Assembly (NCBI GenBank): GCA_013423325.1
Contig: BLJB01000075.1
Coordinates: 421 to 64,420, forward strand
Length of the DNA: 64,000 bases
Direction: 5' to 3'
DNA from: Usnea hakonensis
Lineage: Eukaryota > Ascomycota > Lecanoromycetes > Lecanorales > Parmeliaceae
Below the pieces are notes generated by a model. The model was given only the letters and a program-made list of their open reading frames with translations, searched no databases and had not been told where the DNA came from. Below, piece by piece: positions 10,786 to 22,785 of the stretch (positions within the stretch are counted from its first letter, which is position 1; each line of letters begins with the position of its first letter). Position numbers and translations under genes: made by a program.

Positions 10786-11356
10786 GACATGAGCGAAAGC
10801 AGAGTCTTGCAACCGGATAGCAGTTTTGGTCGAACCGGCGAATGCTGCGGCACTTGCAAATCCTCAATATAAATCCGTATATTCAATTTAAGCATAGAAG
10901 AGAAGTCGCAGCAGTGAGGCAGGAAATGAAGGACTATGCGCGGTAAATTGGACCATGAAATGAAGGTAGAGAGACGTCGAGATGATGATAAAAAAAGAAT
11001 AAAAAAAAAGGAAACGGGAGGAGGGAGGAGGGAGGTATACATTGATATTATTGGGAAGTACGAGCATTACTGGGTTGATTATTGCACCCACCTTGAGATT
11101 TTTGTCGTTGGGCCTCAAATGGATAACCTTCGGACGATCGTTGGATGAGCCTCTTTGGTTATTGCAGTGTTCATGATTAACCACTACTGGGATAGGTGTG
11201 AAAGCATTTATTATTATCCCAAGATCATCGTGTATATCCTGGAAATGGAAGCGGAAGTCAGCAACAATGAATGGGTCAAATACTCCAAGGTACCTTAGGT
11301 AGGTAAGGTAGGTAAAGTACCTACGTTAGGGAGTCACAGTAAGGTAATAGGTAATG

Positions 11357-11389
<33 letters not shown>

Positions 11390-12897
11390 TCTTAGGTTAT
11401 AATAATAATAATAATGTTGATGCGCTTGGGGTTTTAAGCAACTGCCTTAAAGCAAGCGTGAGCAAGTGTGGTATTTTTTTTGGCCTACTCTAATTTTTTT
11501 CCCCTTCGCCAGCGCCAGATCTACCCACTCCATGGTTTCAGGCGACGATCATCTATGACAATAATATGTGATAAAAGTAATATGAGGGTGAATGATCAAG
11601 GTTCAACCGTCAGCGGTCGAAGAGATAAAAAGCCTTTTTATTTCTATCTACTTTCTAAAGAAGACGCCATAAAGCTTCTTGGAAAGTGGAAAGATCCCAG
11701 TAGGAAGTAAGGTATCTAAGATATATACACATGGTGATGCCCTGTTGTACGGTGATTAAGGTAAAGAAAGCACTATATATCTTACGAATTCATTTATTAT
11801 TATTATTATTATTATTAGTTTACTCATTTGTAGTACTACCACTACCTTAAAGTAAGGTAAGCACCTACTACCTTTACTGCCTAAACGGAAGCTACGCCGC
11901 ATATCAAAGAAACCCTGGTATTATTGGCTCCCTACCAGGCTACCACCTTACCAATTACCACCTCCAAGAGGCCCCAATTCTTGGACGTATCTCCTCTGTC
12001 TTTACCACTGACTCGGCATTACTTTGTTGTGCGAATGCCGCAGTGAGACGCATCGTCTATACTACCTCTCTCACACCAATATCAGTAGATAGCCTTGGGT
12101 TGATCACATCTTCCCCATGTTCACCTAAAAACAACAAGTGGCGCGCCCAAACTGTCAAGTTCACGTGGATTCACGCCGATCAGGCACTGTTTCTTAGTCT
12201 AACTCGAACCCATCTTTTCAAGGTTTCTCCCGTTCAAGTTTGCCACCCTTACATCCAAGATACCTAAGGTACACTCATGGTCAGGGATACCTAGGTACCT
12301 TACACTTTATCATCTTATTGTTCTTGTAGTCAGTTTTCAATCCCGGCAAGACCCGCCTTGTCTGCTCATGCTAGTTCTCTCGTCGGGACGGCACAAACCC
12401 GATGGGCAATACGCCGCAACCAAAATGCTTTGCATCTTGCTTTTCCTCTTACACACCCTAGCCACCATGCCTGTTACCGGCTCAAGTTTCGTTTGCAACC
12501 GCCATCGCACCATGCTTGAGCAATCAAGGCTTTGCTATCGACGAGTGCCACAGACTTTGTGCGAGCAATCCGAATGGGACAGCCACAGCTTGTAGTAGTA
12601 GCCTGCATTTTGGAACCCATGTCAAGGAGATAGACACCTTGACTTTTGACAAATTTGAGAGGATCTAGTAGCGAAGATGCGACCATGACTTTGGAAAACT
12701 TCTCTATCCTTGGATGACAGAATCCGAAAATCGTCTCTTGGCTGCCACCGGCATTAAGCAGTAGAATGTCTTTATCTTGTTTCTTGTAAAAAATCCCAGA
12801 GTTGTTATCTCGTATAGCGATGTACTCGCCCAACCCTTGCTCCCTACGATGATAGCCCCGCAGACTTTCTTAGAAGACCTGCTACCTTGCTGCACTT
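10786..12897. other. Intergenic region with microsatellites and GGTACCT-type tracts
   Basis: No convincing gene in about 2.1 kb. It holds a (TAG)n run (about 11357-11390), (AAT)n (about 11399-11414) and (TTA)n (about 11793-11818). It also holds low-complexity stretches built from GGTACCTTA/AGGTAGGTAAGG (11288-11330, 11838-11875, 12264-12303). A purine-rich stretch near 10988-11035 would serve as a pyrimidine-rich leader for the minus-strand regulator. Small frames at 12368-12595 (+) and 12474-12833 (-) overlap each other and show no family match. Confidence 0.6.
11357..11414. repeat. (TAG)n and (AAT)n microsatellites
   Basis: Eleven or so TAG units (about 11357-11390) followed within 10 bp by an AAT run (about 11399-11414). 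Intergenic. Confidence 0.9.
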
Positions 12898-14220
12898 TCA
12901 TTGCAGAGCTTTGACCCTCTCAAACGCCTCTTTCGCCCTGGCAAGAGCATGCTGTTGCTCTTGGCTAAGTCGGTTCTCCTTACTCGAAGCAATCCCGCGG
13001 CTGACTTCTCTTGATCGCGATGGACTTTTCATACTCAGGTCTTCATCGTACCCGCTGATACTTGAGCTAGGACTCGAGAAGACACTTGGAACTGAAAGGT
13101 CCGCGATCCACAGAGACACCTCACCCCGAAGCTTCCAGAACCTCGCAAAGTCGGAATACGGCGGAGCTACGAGCAACCTATCAAGCCGGGCACCTATCTC
13201 CTGAGCGCTTTGTAAGATTTCTCTTCTGATTTGCTCACAATTTCGATAGCGATCAAGTTCTGTGTCTGGTGCAAACGACCTTTGAAAGTCGTCACTTACT
13301 TCAGAATCGGTCTCCTCAATGTTTTTAGCGGAGCTGCCAAAAGCTATGAGCGCCTTCGAAGCCTGTTCTTTGACCGAGTATATCCAAAGACTGAGCAGGG
13401 CGATGGAGAACTTTAGAGACCCTGTGGCTTTGGGGAATGCCTTACGATAGGGATATTGAAGCGCGACCCATTCATAGTACTCTTTGGCCTTCTCCATACT
13501 TTCGGCTTTGAAACTGGAGTCGGCAGTTGAACTCGGAATATCAACGGCATTGTGGGTCTGGGTTTTCTGCACCCTTTGTGACTCACATTGCAGAAGGATT
13601 TCTGCTCCTACACCCCAGCGATCGTGTGTTCTAAGATCAACAGAATGGCCACTCTGTTCAGCTCGGAGGAGCATTGCCCACGCTCTGCCCCCGCGAATAT
13701 AGTCGCCTTCTGAAAGGCACCTGTGCAGGATTGCTGTGATGATCTTAAGATGATGTTGTCGTAAACCCGTGCTGCCGAGCATGTTCTCTGCTTTAGTATT
13801 CGGCAGTCTCCACGGGGCGACGTACAAAGGGGGCTTGAGTGTGGTAAGCTCATCGCTGATCTGTCCTCTAGACACCAAATGCGAAGGCTCTACGATGTGA
13901 TGCATTGGGAATCGAGGAAAATCACGCCCGTGTAAGTCTCCATAGTTATCGCGACTGGAATGCCGATCTGAAAGCGTGTCATCGTCATGCGAGATGGTCA
14001 CGTTTGGTGCTGTTGGTGATGCAGTGAAGAGTGTGTTTGAGTAATTGGACGGTAAGCTTGTTCCATTGGCAATTGAATCTGCTTCCGGCCCTTCGCCATT
14101 CCCGTCTAAAAACTTCAAGCCTCTTTTCCGCTTCTTAGATGATTTATTGGGAGCAGAAGAAAAGTCTCCAAGTGACAAGCTGGACTTGAAAGCAGGCGAA
14201 AATTGCAGGACAGAAGACAT
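12898..14220 (-). CDS. rrn11: RNA polymerase I core-factor subunit Rrn11-like
   Basis: Single exon of 440 aa. The N-terminus is basic and low-complexity with an SSKKRKRG nuclear-localisation-like motif. The centre carries 'ENMLGSTGLRQHHLKIITAILHR' and 'GDYIRGGRAWAMLLRAE', then 'RWGVGAEILL', a TPR-like helical core typical of fungal Rrn11/TAF1B-type initiation factors (PF04090). In yeast Rrn11 joins Rrn6 and Rrn7 in the core factor that recruits Pol I to rDNA promoters. The ATG at 14218-14220 is the first in the frame. It is divergent from the RING gene with about 930 bp between. Core-factor proteins diverge quickly, so the name rests on the conserved GLRQHH/AWALLLR-type motifs I recognise; an unrelated TPR protein is less likely. 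Confidence 0.72.
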   Translation of the reverse strand: MSSVLQFSPAFKSSLSLGDFSSAPNKSSKKRKRGLKFLDGNGEGPEADSIANGTSLPSNYSNTLFTASPTAPNVTISHDDDTLSDRHSSRDNYGDLHGRDFPRFPMHHIVEPSHLVSRGQISDELTTLKPPLYVAPWRLPNTKAENMLGSTGLRQHHLKIITAILHRCLSEGDYIRGGRAWAMLLRAEQSGHSVDLRTHDRWGVGAEILLQCESQRVQKTQTHNAVDIPSSTADSSFKAESMEKAKEYYEWVALQYPYRKAFPKATGSLKFSIALLSLWIYSVKEQASKALIAFGSSAKNIEETDSEVSDDFQRSFAPDTELDRYRNCEQIRREILQSAQEIGARLDRLLVAPPYSDFARFWKLRGEVSLWIADLSVPSVFSSPSSSISGYDEDLSMKSPSRSREVSRGIASSKENRLSQEQQHALARAKEAFERVKALQ

Positions 14221-15150
14221 GGTTTCTTCTCTTGGTCCAATTCCCTGAACAGGTTCTATAGCATGCGAATATTCGAGGAGCTCCTTTCCTCTTCACTATA
14301 TCGAGTAGCTCTTTATCCTGTCCCCTGATGATCTAGTGATTTGGACGGTTCAGATGATGGATTGATTATTGTTTAATAACGCAAAAAAGGAGTAAGCGAA
14401 TTGAAACGCGTAACACACACCCGTGAAGTTGTTATTGCGAGGGGAGACTAGAGATCGACTTTTAGAAAAGTGACATGAACTGTATGTGCAGAAATCGATA
14501 CTATACCGGATATGTGGAAAGAAAAGGTAATAAGCTGAATTTCTGCACGGAATATTACCATTTTAAAAAACGGCTAGTCTGCCGCAGCGCTAAGTAAAGT
14601 ACCGTACCGTACCTTACCTTAAAATTGTATCAGCCAGCAGCCAAAACGAACAAGGATCATAAGAAATAGTACTTACCTTATGCAGCAGCATGTAACCTTG
14701 AAACACAGAGTATCACCGTTGAAATACCTCTTCCACAGTCCACAAAGGTCTTTGATCCTCTGATACTTCCGCAAAAGTGTTCTGACATGAGGACATCGTT
14801 CCAGGAAGCACATCACTCTGCCTTTTCTCCTCACACTCCTTATTACACCATCCGCTGACTTCCAAACCTTCATTCTATCCCGTGGCTCGAGCCATCCTCA
14901 TTCAGCCTTATTCCTCTTCAGACTCGCCCAACCCGAACATTCTTCTCTTACTCTCCAAATGAAGATACATGGCTTATTATTGTCCGCACATACGACATCC
15001 ACTATACTAATTCGGCTATGAGGCCTGATGGACTATTCATCTCACAACTGAATCCGCTGGCCTCTTCTCGTTGCACTTATCATGAAGTAAAGCAAATTCT
15101 AAGCCTCATGTAATACCATCTTTTCCATTCGAAAGCTGAACTCCCCCGCC
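14221..15150. other. Divergent promoter region (Rrn11-like / RING gene)
   Basis: About 930 bp between two outward-facing starts. It includes a GTACCGTACCGTACCTTACCTTA tract (14594-14621). The right half is pyrimidine-rich, as expected for a fungal 5' leader of the + strand gene. No coding gene recognised. Confidence 0.55.
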
Positions 15151-17997
15151 ATGGGCCAGAGTGCTTCAACTCAACGTTATCGGGAAGACTTCCTCCACCG
15201 CGATTCTCATCGCTTGTCCCAACTCCTACATGATAGAGAGACCAGAGACAGGCCGTCTCCGAGAACCTGGTCTTCTAGTCCGCGTACCACCAACCAGCCA
15301 ATTCAAGAAGGGCCCGTCTCATCCTCTCAAGCTCAAGATACTCAATCCTCGCGTCCCATTGCAACTTTCAGCAGGCAGATATCCGCCCATTCAATACCTG
15401 ACTCAAGAAGAGGAGCAGGTAATAGCAGAGACATATCAACCCGAGATGAAATATTCTATGAGCAGCATGAGGAGCGGCGCTTGGCTGACATTGAGGACCT
15501 CGATATGCACAATACTCCAATCACGCACATCACCGCGTCCCCCATGCCGAGACGATCTAGCAGAATGGCTAGGTTGAGTTCGATTATCATGCCACGATAC
15601 GCAGCAAGAAATACTCCAGGAGATAGTGAATACAGCCACGGAGAGGATCGCTTCCTTAGCCGAGAGTTGTCGCATACTGATCCATCAAGTACTACGCACG
15701 GTAGAGGGGATCGCAGTAGTCGACGCTTGTCGTTCTTTGGCTCTTTGGCTCCCAGATCTACCACAACTTCGAGGCCAAGACGCCCGAGAGAGCTTGCACC
15801 AATCTCTCGTCCATTCCCTCTCAGCCTTGATGGATCATTACCCCCTTCTGGATTTACGCAGCCTCCACTTCGTGAGACGCTTCCGTCAAGGACAACGTCT
15901 ACGGGCAGGCCGCCATCAAGGCTCTTCTCTCTTTCTCGAAGCGCTCGCCTATCGAGAGTACGTCGATCTATTTCAGCCCCATTTGAAGCCTTCCTCCCTA
16001 CACAGACCGAGCCGACTCCGGATCAAGCTCGTCAGTCACCACCTCAACGTCCCTTGAGACTAACGCCAACTCATGATCCTGATTTCTTGCTTCCATCACC
16101 TGATGTCACGGATCAAAGCATTGACCTACTCAGCACCGGACTTGAGTCCTCACCCTCTGATAGAAGCGAACAAAGGATTTCAGGTGTCGCTACGATGTCA
16201 GAGTCTCCCGAACGTGCTGTTTCGAGGATTGAGCCCGCTAGTTGGACAGAACGCTGGTCAGAACGTGGATCTGGCGGAAGACACGAAGGTCGCAGGATGC
16301 CGGGAATGCTTCGCGGACGGTCAAGTCGGCTGATCAGACGCGACAATGATGGCCCTCTGCCACGGATTCTACACCTAGCTGCCACTGCGATTGCTGCCCA
16401 GCTTTCCGGAACCTCTGAACAACTCGTCCCAGACATGCAAGCCGTTGGTCCGGATGATCTAGATGGGAGTCTAAACAATCTTTTTCGGACGCTTCAGAAT
16501 GCGACGAGTCTCACTGAAGAAAGGCGCACTCATGAGGCCAACCAAGATTCCACACGTCCCCTCGGTACATTACCACCTCTGAACTTCTTACGGGTATTTC
16601 GTTTCGTCAGTCAGACTTCGACTACCATGGCCGCGAATGCTGCGTCAGATGCTGAGAGATTGGGCGGGCGAACACGAACCGAAGATCAGCCAGCAATCGA
16701 TGGGAACATTCCTGTCGATACCGAGGGTAGAACCGTAACGCTAGTCGTGGTCGGCGTTCGCTCAGTCCCGTCAGCAAATGATGGTCGCGAGGACACGGCT
16801 GCGAGGGATCCTAATTTGGACTCACTACAGAATTTCTCTCCCTTGGCTCCTACGAACACTCTCAGACATGGTGCTAGCGGCTTGCTGAGGCATGCAAATG
16901 GAAGATCGAGGTTCCCGTATCGTCGGCGTGCGTCTATTGGTGGACTTAGTACATCTTCAGCCAGTTATGATACCCAGCGACACCACGGTACCTTGAGCTC
17001 AAGTATACACGGCTCTGCCGACGTGTCTCAGACCCCCGACTCAGCTAACCCACCTGCGCTATCGGAAACACCCCCAGGGCCACATCCACCACCCTCAACT
17101 CCGGCAGACCCTGGCCTCTCGGCATATTCTTCTGCAGCTACAACGCCTAGTCGTCGTCCGTCATCTGCATCGGCAATGCACCAGTCACTGATGCCAACCC
17201 GGGACCTAGCAGCACAACATTTACGAGAAGCGGGAATTCCTGAACCCGAAGATCAAACGACTCGTGTGCAGCACCGCCGGAGGAGTGATTCGGAATTTGC
17301 GCGCCACCGGGATCTTGGAGCTGGTGCAGCCAGACGAAATGGAGTGGTGGAACCGGACGAGGTCGAAACTGGCGACACCCCAGCTATAGGAAGTCGGAGC
17401 TGGTTGATCTACGTCGTGGGCACGAATCTTTCTGAAGACCATCCTGCATTGACGACTCCAAGCCTTTTCACAGATGTATGCTCTTTACTTAAACTTATAT
17501 TAAAAATTTCTGGTCAGTTGATGCTAATATTCGAAACTACCAGAATCCCACATACGAAGATATGTTGCTGCTGTCCTCCCTTTTGGGTCCTGCCAAGCCT
17601 CCCGTTGCCAGTCCTGAGGATGTTGCCTCAGCCTCGGGAACGTACTGTATCAAACAGTCTGTGGATACACTTGTTGCAGAAGCTATCCAGGGTATGAGCC
17701 GGATTCGAATAGGCCCTACTGAGCGCTGCTTGGTCTGCCTCGAGGAATACCAATCTGGAGACGAAGTACGGCAGCTGAAGAAATGCTCTCACCTGTTTCA
17801 TCGTGAGTGCATCGATGTGGTATGTTCACTCCTTTGAGAAGCTCTGAGGTCGATACTCACCATTGCTCTGGCTTTAGTGGCTCACTACTGGGCGTAATTC
17901 CTGCCCTCTGTGCAGGGGGCAAGGGGTTGACGAGAAGAAGGAGGCTCAGCCAGATCTACCAACTTCATCCTCGACGAGGCTCTCTCCGACATTATGA
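15151..17997 (+). CDS. RING-H2 finger protein with N-myristoylation motif (putative E3 ubiquitin ligase)
   Basis: Exons 15151-17475, 17544-17819 and 17878-17997 give 906 aa with phase-0 junctions. The protein starts MGQSAS, fitting the N-myristoylation consensus (Gly2, Ser6), which would tether it to membranes. Residues about 10-770 are disordered Ser/Arg/Pro-rich sequence. A C-terminal RING-H2 follows with ligands C837, C840, C856, H858, H861, C864, C876, C879 (CLVCLEEYQSGDEV.. then HLFHRECIDV/WLTTGRNSCPLC). The second intron falls between the sixth ligand and the conserved Trp. Such RING domains recruit an E2 and promote ubiquitin transfer. No transmembrane helix is seen, so lipidation is the likely membrane anchor. 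Substrate is unknown. The RING is certain; the myristoylation is inferred from sequence. Confidence 0.88.
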
Positions 17998-18768
17998 GCT
18001 TTGGGGGAAGTTTCATTTCCCACCTCGACATGCCCGGCCTTACATGGCTGTCTGTTTACGGTGTCGTCAAACCCTGCGTACATCTTTCATGTCCATACAA
18101 TGAATCTCATGATGGTTGAGGGTCTAAGTTAATTCACAATGATTGATTTCCCTAATGGTACCGGGATTGCATAGCACGGAGCGTAATGATTGGCATATTT
18201 GGCGCATCGGCATGCTGCTGTTGTGGCTCGTATATGTGTATGTATGATTAGTTCTCGACACCGCCGTAAAAGCTTCGAACCAAACGGTTATCACTGTAGC
18301 GGCCATGGACAAATTTGACCGACCGAACGAAAAATATGTCGACTTCCTTCCCTATCGCAGTGCAATTAATTAACAGACAGCATTCACATATCTCCAGTCA
18401 AAACTGTTGCGCCACTCCTAGTTTCAAATTGAAGAGAATCCGACGAATGGTAAAAAAACCGTGTCTCTCGCAAGAAAAGATTATGTACTTTAGCCATCGG
18501 GACTACTATGGAGAAGTCGGAAGAGTATGGAAGTGGCCCTCCATTTATCATTCGCCATCGGCGTAGTCGCCGCTGTAAAGCTTCAACACAAACACTTCCC
18601 CATCTCTTTCCTTCATAGAATCTAAAATTAAGCAACGCCTTAGGAGCAGACGCCTATGTTGACGTCGTTTGGATAATCTAATGTACAATTACATTTGACA
18701 GGCATATTTCCCAGACTCCCCTTGCCTCGACAGCGGTGCGAGCAAACATGGGACACTCTTTGTGACTC
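17998..18768. other. Convergent 3' intergenic region
   Basis: About 770 bp between the ends of the RING gene (+) and the V-ATPase e gene (-). Only short overlapping frames without family features; presumably the two 3' UTRs. No RNA gene recognised. Confidence 0.5.
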
Positions 18769-19207
18769 TTACAGGGCGCGCGCTGGTGGTCTCAGCTCCG
18801 AGTTTAGAGGCTTGATGAGGGGGTGCAATTGTGCAAGGAACGTTATGGCTGTGGGATCAAAATCAGCGCTGTATCAGGATGAAAGCCGGGTTGAAGGCAA
18901 GGGCCGACAGTACCCCACATTATGTAGCAGCTCGCGAAGCTTAGGATCAGAGAACTGCGCCAGACACTGTTCCGGAATCGAAATTGTTAGCGATGCCGGG
19001 GTCGCCCTATCAATCTAAGAGTCTTGAGAAGACTCACGTCTGGGTTTCGCCTTTGGGTGAGAAGAAATAGGCTAATAGCGACGCCACGACAACGAAGACA
19101 AGACCGATGATGATGCTAGCGCTGTCGCAGGAAGAGAGGTCAGCAGAGGGATGCACTGAAAACAGATATTATTGGGCACTGAAATGGAGGACTAACCCGT
19201 TTGCCAT
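18769..19207 (-). CDS. vma9: V-type proton ATPase subunit e (Vma9)
   Basis: Four exons on the minus strand: 19207-19197, 19121-19038, 18966-18914 and 18848-18769. Introns are GT-AG, 65-75 bp, and the 228 spliced bases encode exactly 75 aa plus stop. The product has two hydrophobic helices. The first is 'ASIIIGLVFVVVASLLAYF' (residues 5-23), followed by a short loop FSPKGETQT. The second starts at 'VWRSSLILSFASCYIMW', and the signature 'AITFLAQLHPLI' and 'LRP' follow. This matches Vma9 in length, topology and the conserved Leu-His-Pro-Leu region. Subunit e is a membrane component of the V0 sector, required for proton pumping at vacuoles and other acidic organelles. No exon exceeds 84 nt, so the gene is invisible to simple ORF scans. 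The junctions W|A and Q|T restore conserved residues, making the model secure. Confidence 0.9.
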
Positions 19208-19757
19208 GATCAGCTTGATTTGCAGTAGAAGCGGTCGTTGAAGCTGGAGAGTGGTGGAGGTTGACAACAGAGGTCATTCAACGAAGCCCTAACCCTACTC
19301 TCGGAAGGCGAACCCAGTTTTTGCGGACGAGGCAGACACTCCACTACAATGCCCTACCAGACACGCTGGAATACGCAGACAAGCCTACCTACGAGCAGTA
19401 TAATCAGGTCACCAGCCACAAAGAAGGTGATAGAGAGAGAACCTATCCTCCTATCTAATTGAGATCAGAGCCTGCTGCTCTTTCGTCGCCTGCGAGACTG
19501 CGAGTATAGAGGATCCGTCTGGCTCTACTCTGTATTATCATATAGTCCAAATTTATTGATGACCTCCCGGCACTATGATCAAATCTGCGCCCGTAGTCCT
19601 GTACTGTACTCATACTCGTAGACCACGCGCATAGACCGACACTTACAAGGTAAAGTAGTGTAGAGACGTTAAATCGTCCGCGAAACTATTTGGATGCTAC
19701 TTGATTGATTTATGTGAAGCTCGAATATCGGTCTGGAAAACACCGTAAAGTGATCCG
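19208..19757. other. Intergenic: vma9 promoter and fox2 3' flank
   Basis: About 550 bp upstream of vma9 and downstream of the MFE-2 stop, both on the minus strand. A + strand frame at 19261-19458 lacks family features. No other gene is seen. Confidence 0.5.
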
Positions 19758-22700
19758 TCATAGCTTCGCCGTCTTTCTGGCTCCCAATAACTCTGCGCCC
19801 CCTCCAGCGATGCACAGCTTACCCGTCTCCACTACCTTGGTCTGAAATGTCACCTTTCCATCCTCCATCCACATCTCCGTCCTAAGCTTTTGGCCTGGGA
19901 GCACCGTCCCCACGAATCTGACCTTGATGCTCTTGAATGGACCATATGACTTATAAATATGCTTGCCACTAATTCCAAAGAAGCACAGGCCATGCAGGAT
20001 AGGTGTCTTGAAGCCCCCCATCTTCGAGAACTCTGGGTCTACGTGCAGAGGGTTCCTATCACCATTCAAACGGTAGAGAGCAGCTTGCTCTTCCGTCGTC
20101 TGCTCCTCGACAACAGCATCAGGTTGTCTTTTGGGAGGCTGATATATCGCAGTTGACGCCCCTCGGTCTGCTCCTTTACTGGGACCTCCAAATCCTCCGC
20201 TGCCTCGGATTACAGCAGATGATTCATTATAGAAAACATCTTCTCCAGTAGCGACGTCTTTCGTAATCGTTCCGGAAACCACGATGGCCGACTTGCCCTT
20301 GTCAACCACTTCAATAAGCTTAGGATAGCTTACCAGGGTCGTAGCAGTTGGAATGGGATGTTTGCGAATCTCAAGGTACTGTTCGCCGTGGAGAAGCATC
20401 ATGGGCGAGAAGTTGGGAAGAATCTCACTCATGTTCCAAGTGATCCCGGCGCCGAAATATGGAACCACACCGAATGTTGGAAGAGCCTGAAAGAAATCCG
20501 AGTTCTCATAAACAAAGGGAAGTTCGGTTCTCTTGGCGCCAATTCCCAAATTATATAGAATGATATCTCTGTCATCGTACTCGAACTTCGTTCCCTGTGA
20601 TTGCACTTTTTTGGCTTTCCTGATGTTTTCTAGAATATCGGTGTTCGTCTCGCCCGCTCTGTCGACGTCGCTGCTCCTATTGTGCATATTCTTCATGATG
20701 CTTTTCAACCCGTCTTGACTATCCTCTGGATGATCTGCCCGTCCGTCGTCGAAGTTGACAATATCCGACCACGCCTTCACTACGGCTTCAGGAGTAAGCT
20801 TGGTATCGACCGGAAAGCCGTGACCGCCGCTTCGTTGCCATCTCGTCCGCGCATGCCAGCCACTGCCTACTTCGAAAAGGCCTCCGGTTGGAGGCTCTGG
20901 GACCTGGTCCGAACACAACGCAACCACAAGTGGAGCTACCTGTTCAGGTTTAAAAGCTTGAACCATTTCCTCAGGCATTATGCTTCGTGTCATATTTGTT
21001 CCAGCGTTCGGTGCGATTGTGTTAACATTAATGTTGTATTTTGCGCCCTCACGTGCAAGTGCACGTGAAAGACCAAGTATACCAAGTTTCTATGCAAATT
21101 TAGTATCTGATTGAAGGCTTTAAAAGGGAAACGAACGGCAGCAGCATAATTAGCTTGACCAAAATTCCCGTAGATGCCGCTTGTACTCGTTGTATTGACT
21201 ATTCTTCCATATTTCTGCTTCAAGAAATAAGGCCACGCAGCTTTGGTGGTCTTGTAAGTTCCCCGAAGGTGGACAGCGATAACTTGATCCCACATCTTGT
21301 CATCCATGTTGGCAAAAGCTTTGTCCCTCAATATCCCCGCGTTGTTGACAAGAATGTCGACTCGGCCATACGCATCAATTGCAGCCTTGATAACATCATC
21401 TCCATACTCAGCAGAGGCCTTGTTACCCACGGCGTTTCCGCCATTCTTTTGAATCTCTTGGACAACGTCATCAGGATTGACGAGATCGTTGACCACCACG
21501 GAGGCGCCCAATTTCGCGAAAAGCAAGCAATACGAGTGGCCAAGTCTAGGACCATTAGCACCTCCATGTAGCTATATATAGGACAACTCACCCAGCTCCT
21601 CCACCTGTCACGACTACAACCTTTCCTGTGTAATCGAGTAGCTCGCCTGGCTCATTTTCACCAAGCTTTTGCGCTTCTTCTAGAAGACTCATGAAATCTG
21701 CAACACCGGTAGGATAACTCGGCTTCGAAAAATCATTGACATCCTTCCATTGCCTCAGGATTGCTCCTGGGGTAAGGCTTGGACCGGTCTTCAGCAACGC
21801 ACCTCTTGCACGCTCCCAACGTATTTTTGCAACGTGCCCACCTCCTACCTCAAAAATTGATCCTGTCTCAAGCTTGTTCGAAGAATGCACAAGCACAGCA
21901 ACAAGTGGTACGACCCAGTCTGGCTTGAGACTCTCTAAAACATCTGGTGGCATCACGGTCTGTGTCATCCTGCTGGCGGCTATTGGTGCTATGACATTGC
22001 AGATAATGTTGTACTTAAAACCCTCCTTTGCGAGCGTTTCGGTAAATCCAACCTGCGAGAGTTTTGCAGCGGAGTAGTTGCACTGACCAAAGCTTCCAAA
22101 CAAACCTGCAGCGGACGCGGTATTGATAATCCGACCATACTTCTGCTTCCGGAAATGTGGCCATGCGGCCCTGGCACACTAAAACAGACAATCTTAGCTG
22201 TCAATCGGAAAATGACGAGAAAAGGCACAATCTACTTTGTAGGCTCCCTTCACATGAACCTTGATGATGAGATCCCAATCGTCATCTGACATGTTCTTGA
22301 AGCTAACATCTCGTAGAATGCCGGCATTGTTCAGAAGAATATCTATCCTGCCGAACTCTTTGATGGCTGTCTCAATGATCTTCTCGCCGTCCTCAACGCT
22401 GTCATAATTGGCTACAGCTTTACCGCCAGCTTCTCGGATCTCGTCGACGACAATATCTGCTGCCTAGAGTTTTTGTGTCAGATCGAGTTCTCGGCTCGCA
22501 GGCATTTGGAAGGTCCTTATACACTGGAAGACTGTCCCTCCCTGTTCGAAGTCTCGAGTCAGCATGGTTTCTTCAAAAGAGAAGGACACTGACAATGGCT
22601 TTCAAGGAACGGATCAAAATGCCAGATGTTACTCGGAATCTTACGTACCCTTTGAACGAACCTCCCAGGTCATTGACAACAACATTGGCGCCTCGTGCTG

Positions 22701-22785
22701 CAAAGAAAACAGCATATGCCTTCCCTAATCCCCCGCCGGCACCGGTAACGACAGCTGTTTGCCCGTCAAATCTCAGTTCTGACAT
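19758..22785 (-). CDS. fox2: Peroxisomal multifunctional beta-oxidation enzyme (MFE-2/Fox2)
   Basis: Exons 22785-22645, 22463-22236, 22178-21592, 21545-21137 and 21089-19758 give 898 aa, the usual size. Two short-chain dehydrogenase domains lie in tandem: A with TGAGGGLG and YSAAK, B with TGGGAGLG and YAAAK, each with the NNAGILRD motif. A C-terminal MaoC/hydratase-2 domain has 'YRLNGDRNPLHVDPEFSKMG' and 'ILHGLCFFG'. The protein ends -AKL, a peroxisomal PTS1 signal. It performs hydration of trans-2-enoyl-CoA to D-3-hydroxyacyl-CoA and its oxidation to 3-ketoacyl-CoA, steps 2 and 3 of peroxisomal fatty-acid oxidation. It is divergent from the Tda10-like gene over about 300 bp. A CCTCGG site at 22894-22899 suggests control by FarA/CTF1-type regulators, one of which is encoded at 27433. 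Confidence 0.96.

Noticed and set aside
10888..11184. Minus-strand hydrophobic frame in the promoter of the Zn2Cys6 gene
   Set aside because: It arises from a purine-rich stretch read backwards; no start context or homology.
12368..12595. + strand frame with a hydrophobic leader-like stretch (possible small secreted protein)
   Set aside because: The hydrophobic run is internal to the frame, no TATA or leader context stands out, and it overlaps the minus frame; not supportable.
12474..12833. Minus-strand frame of 119 codons downstream of the Rrn11-like gene
   Set aside because: No recognisable motif, overlaps a + strand frame of similar length, and no splice sites join it to Rrn11.
15436..16478. 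Long minus and alternate-frame ORFs inside the RING gene
   Set aside because: Shadows of the Ser/Arg-rich coding sequence of the real + strand frame.
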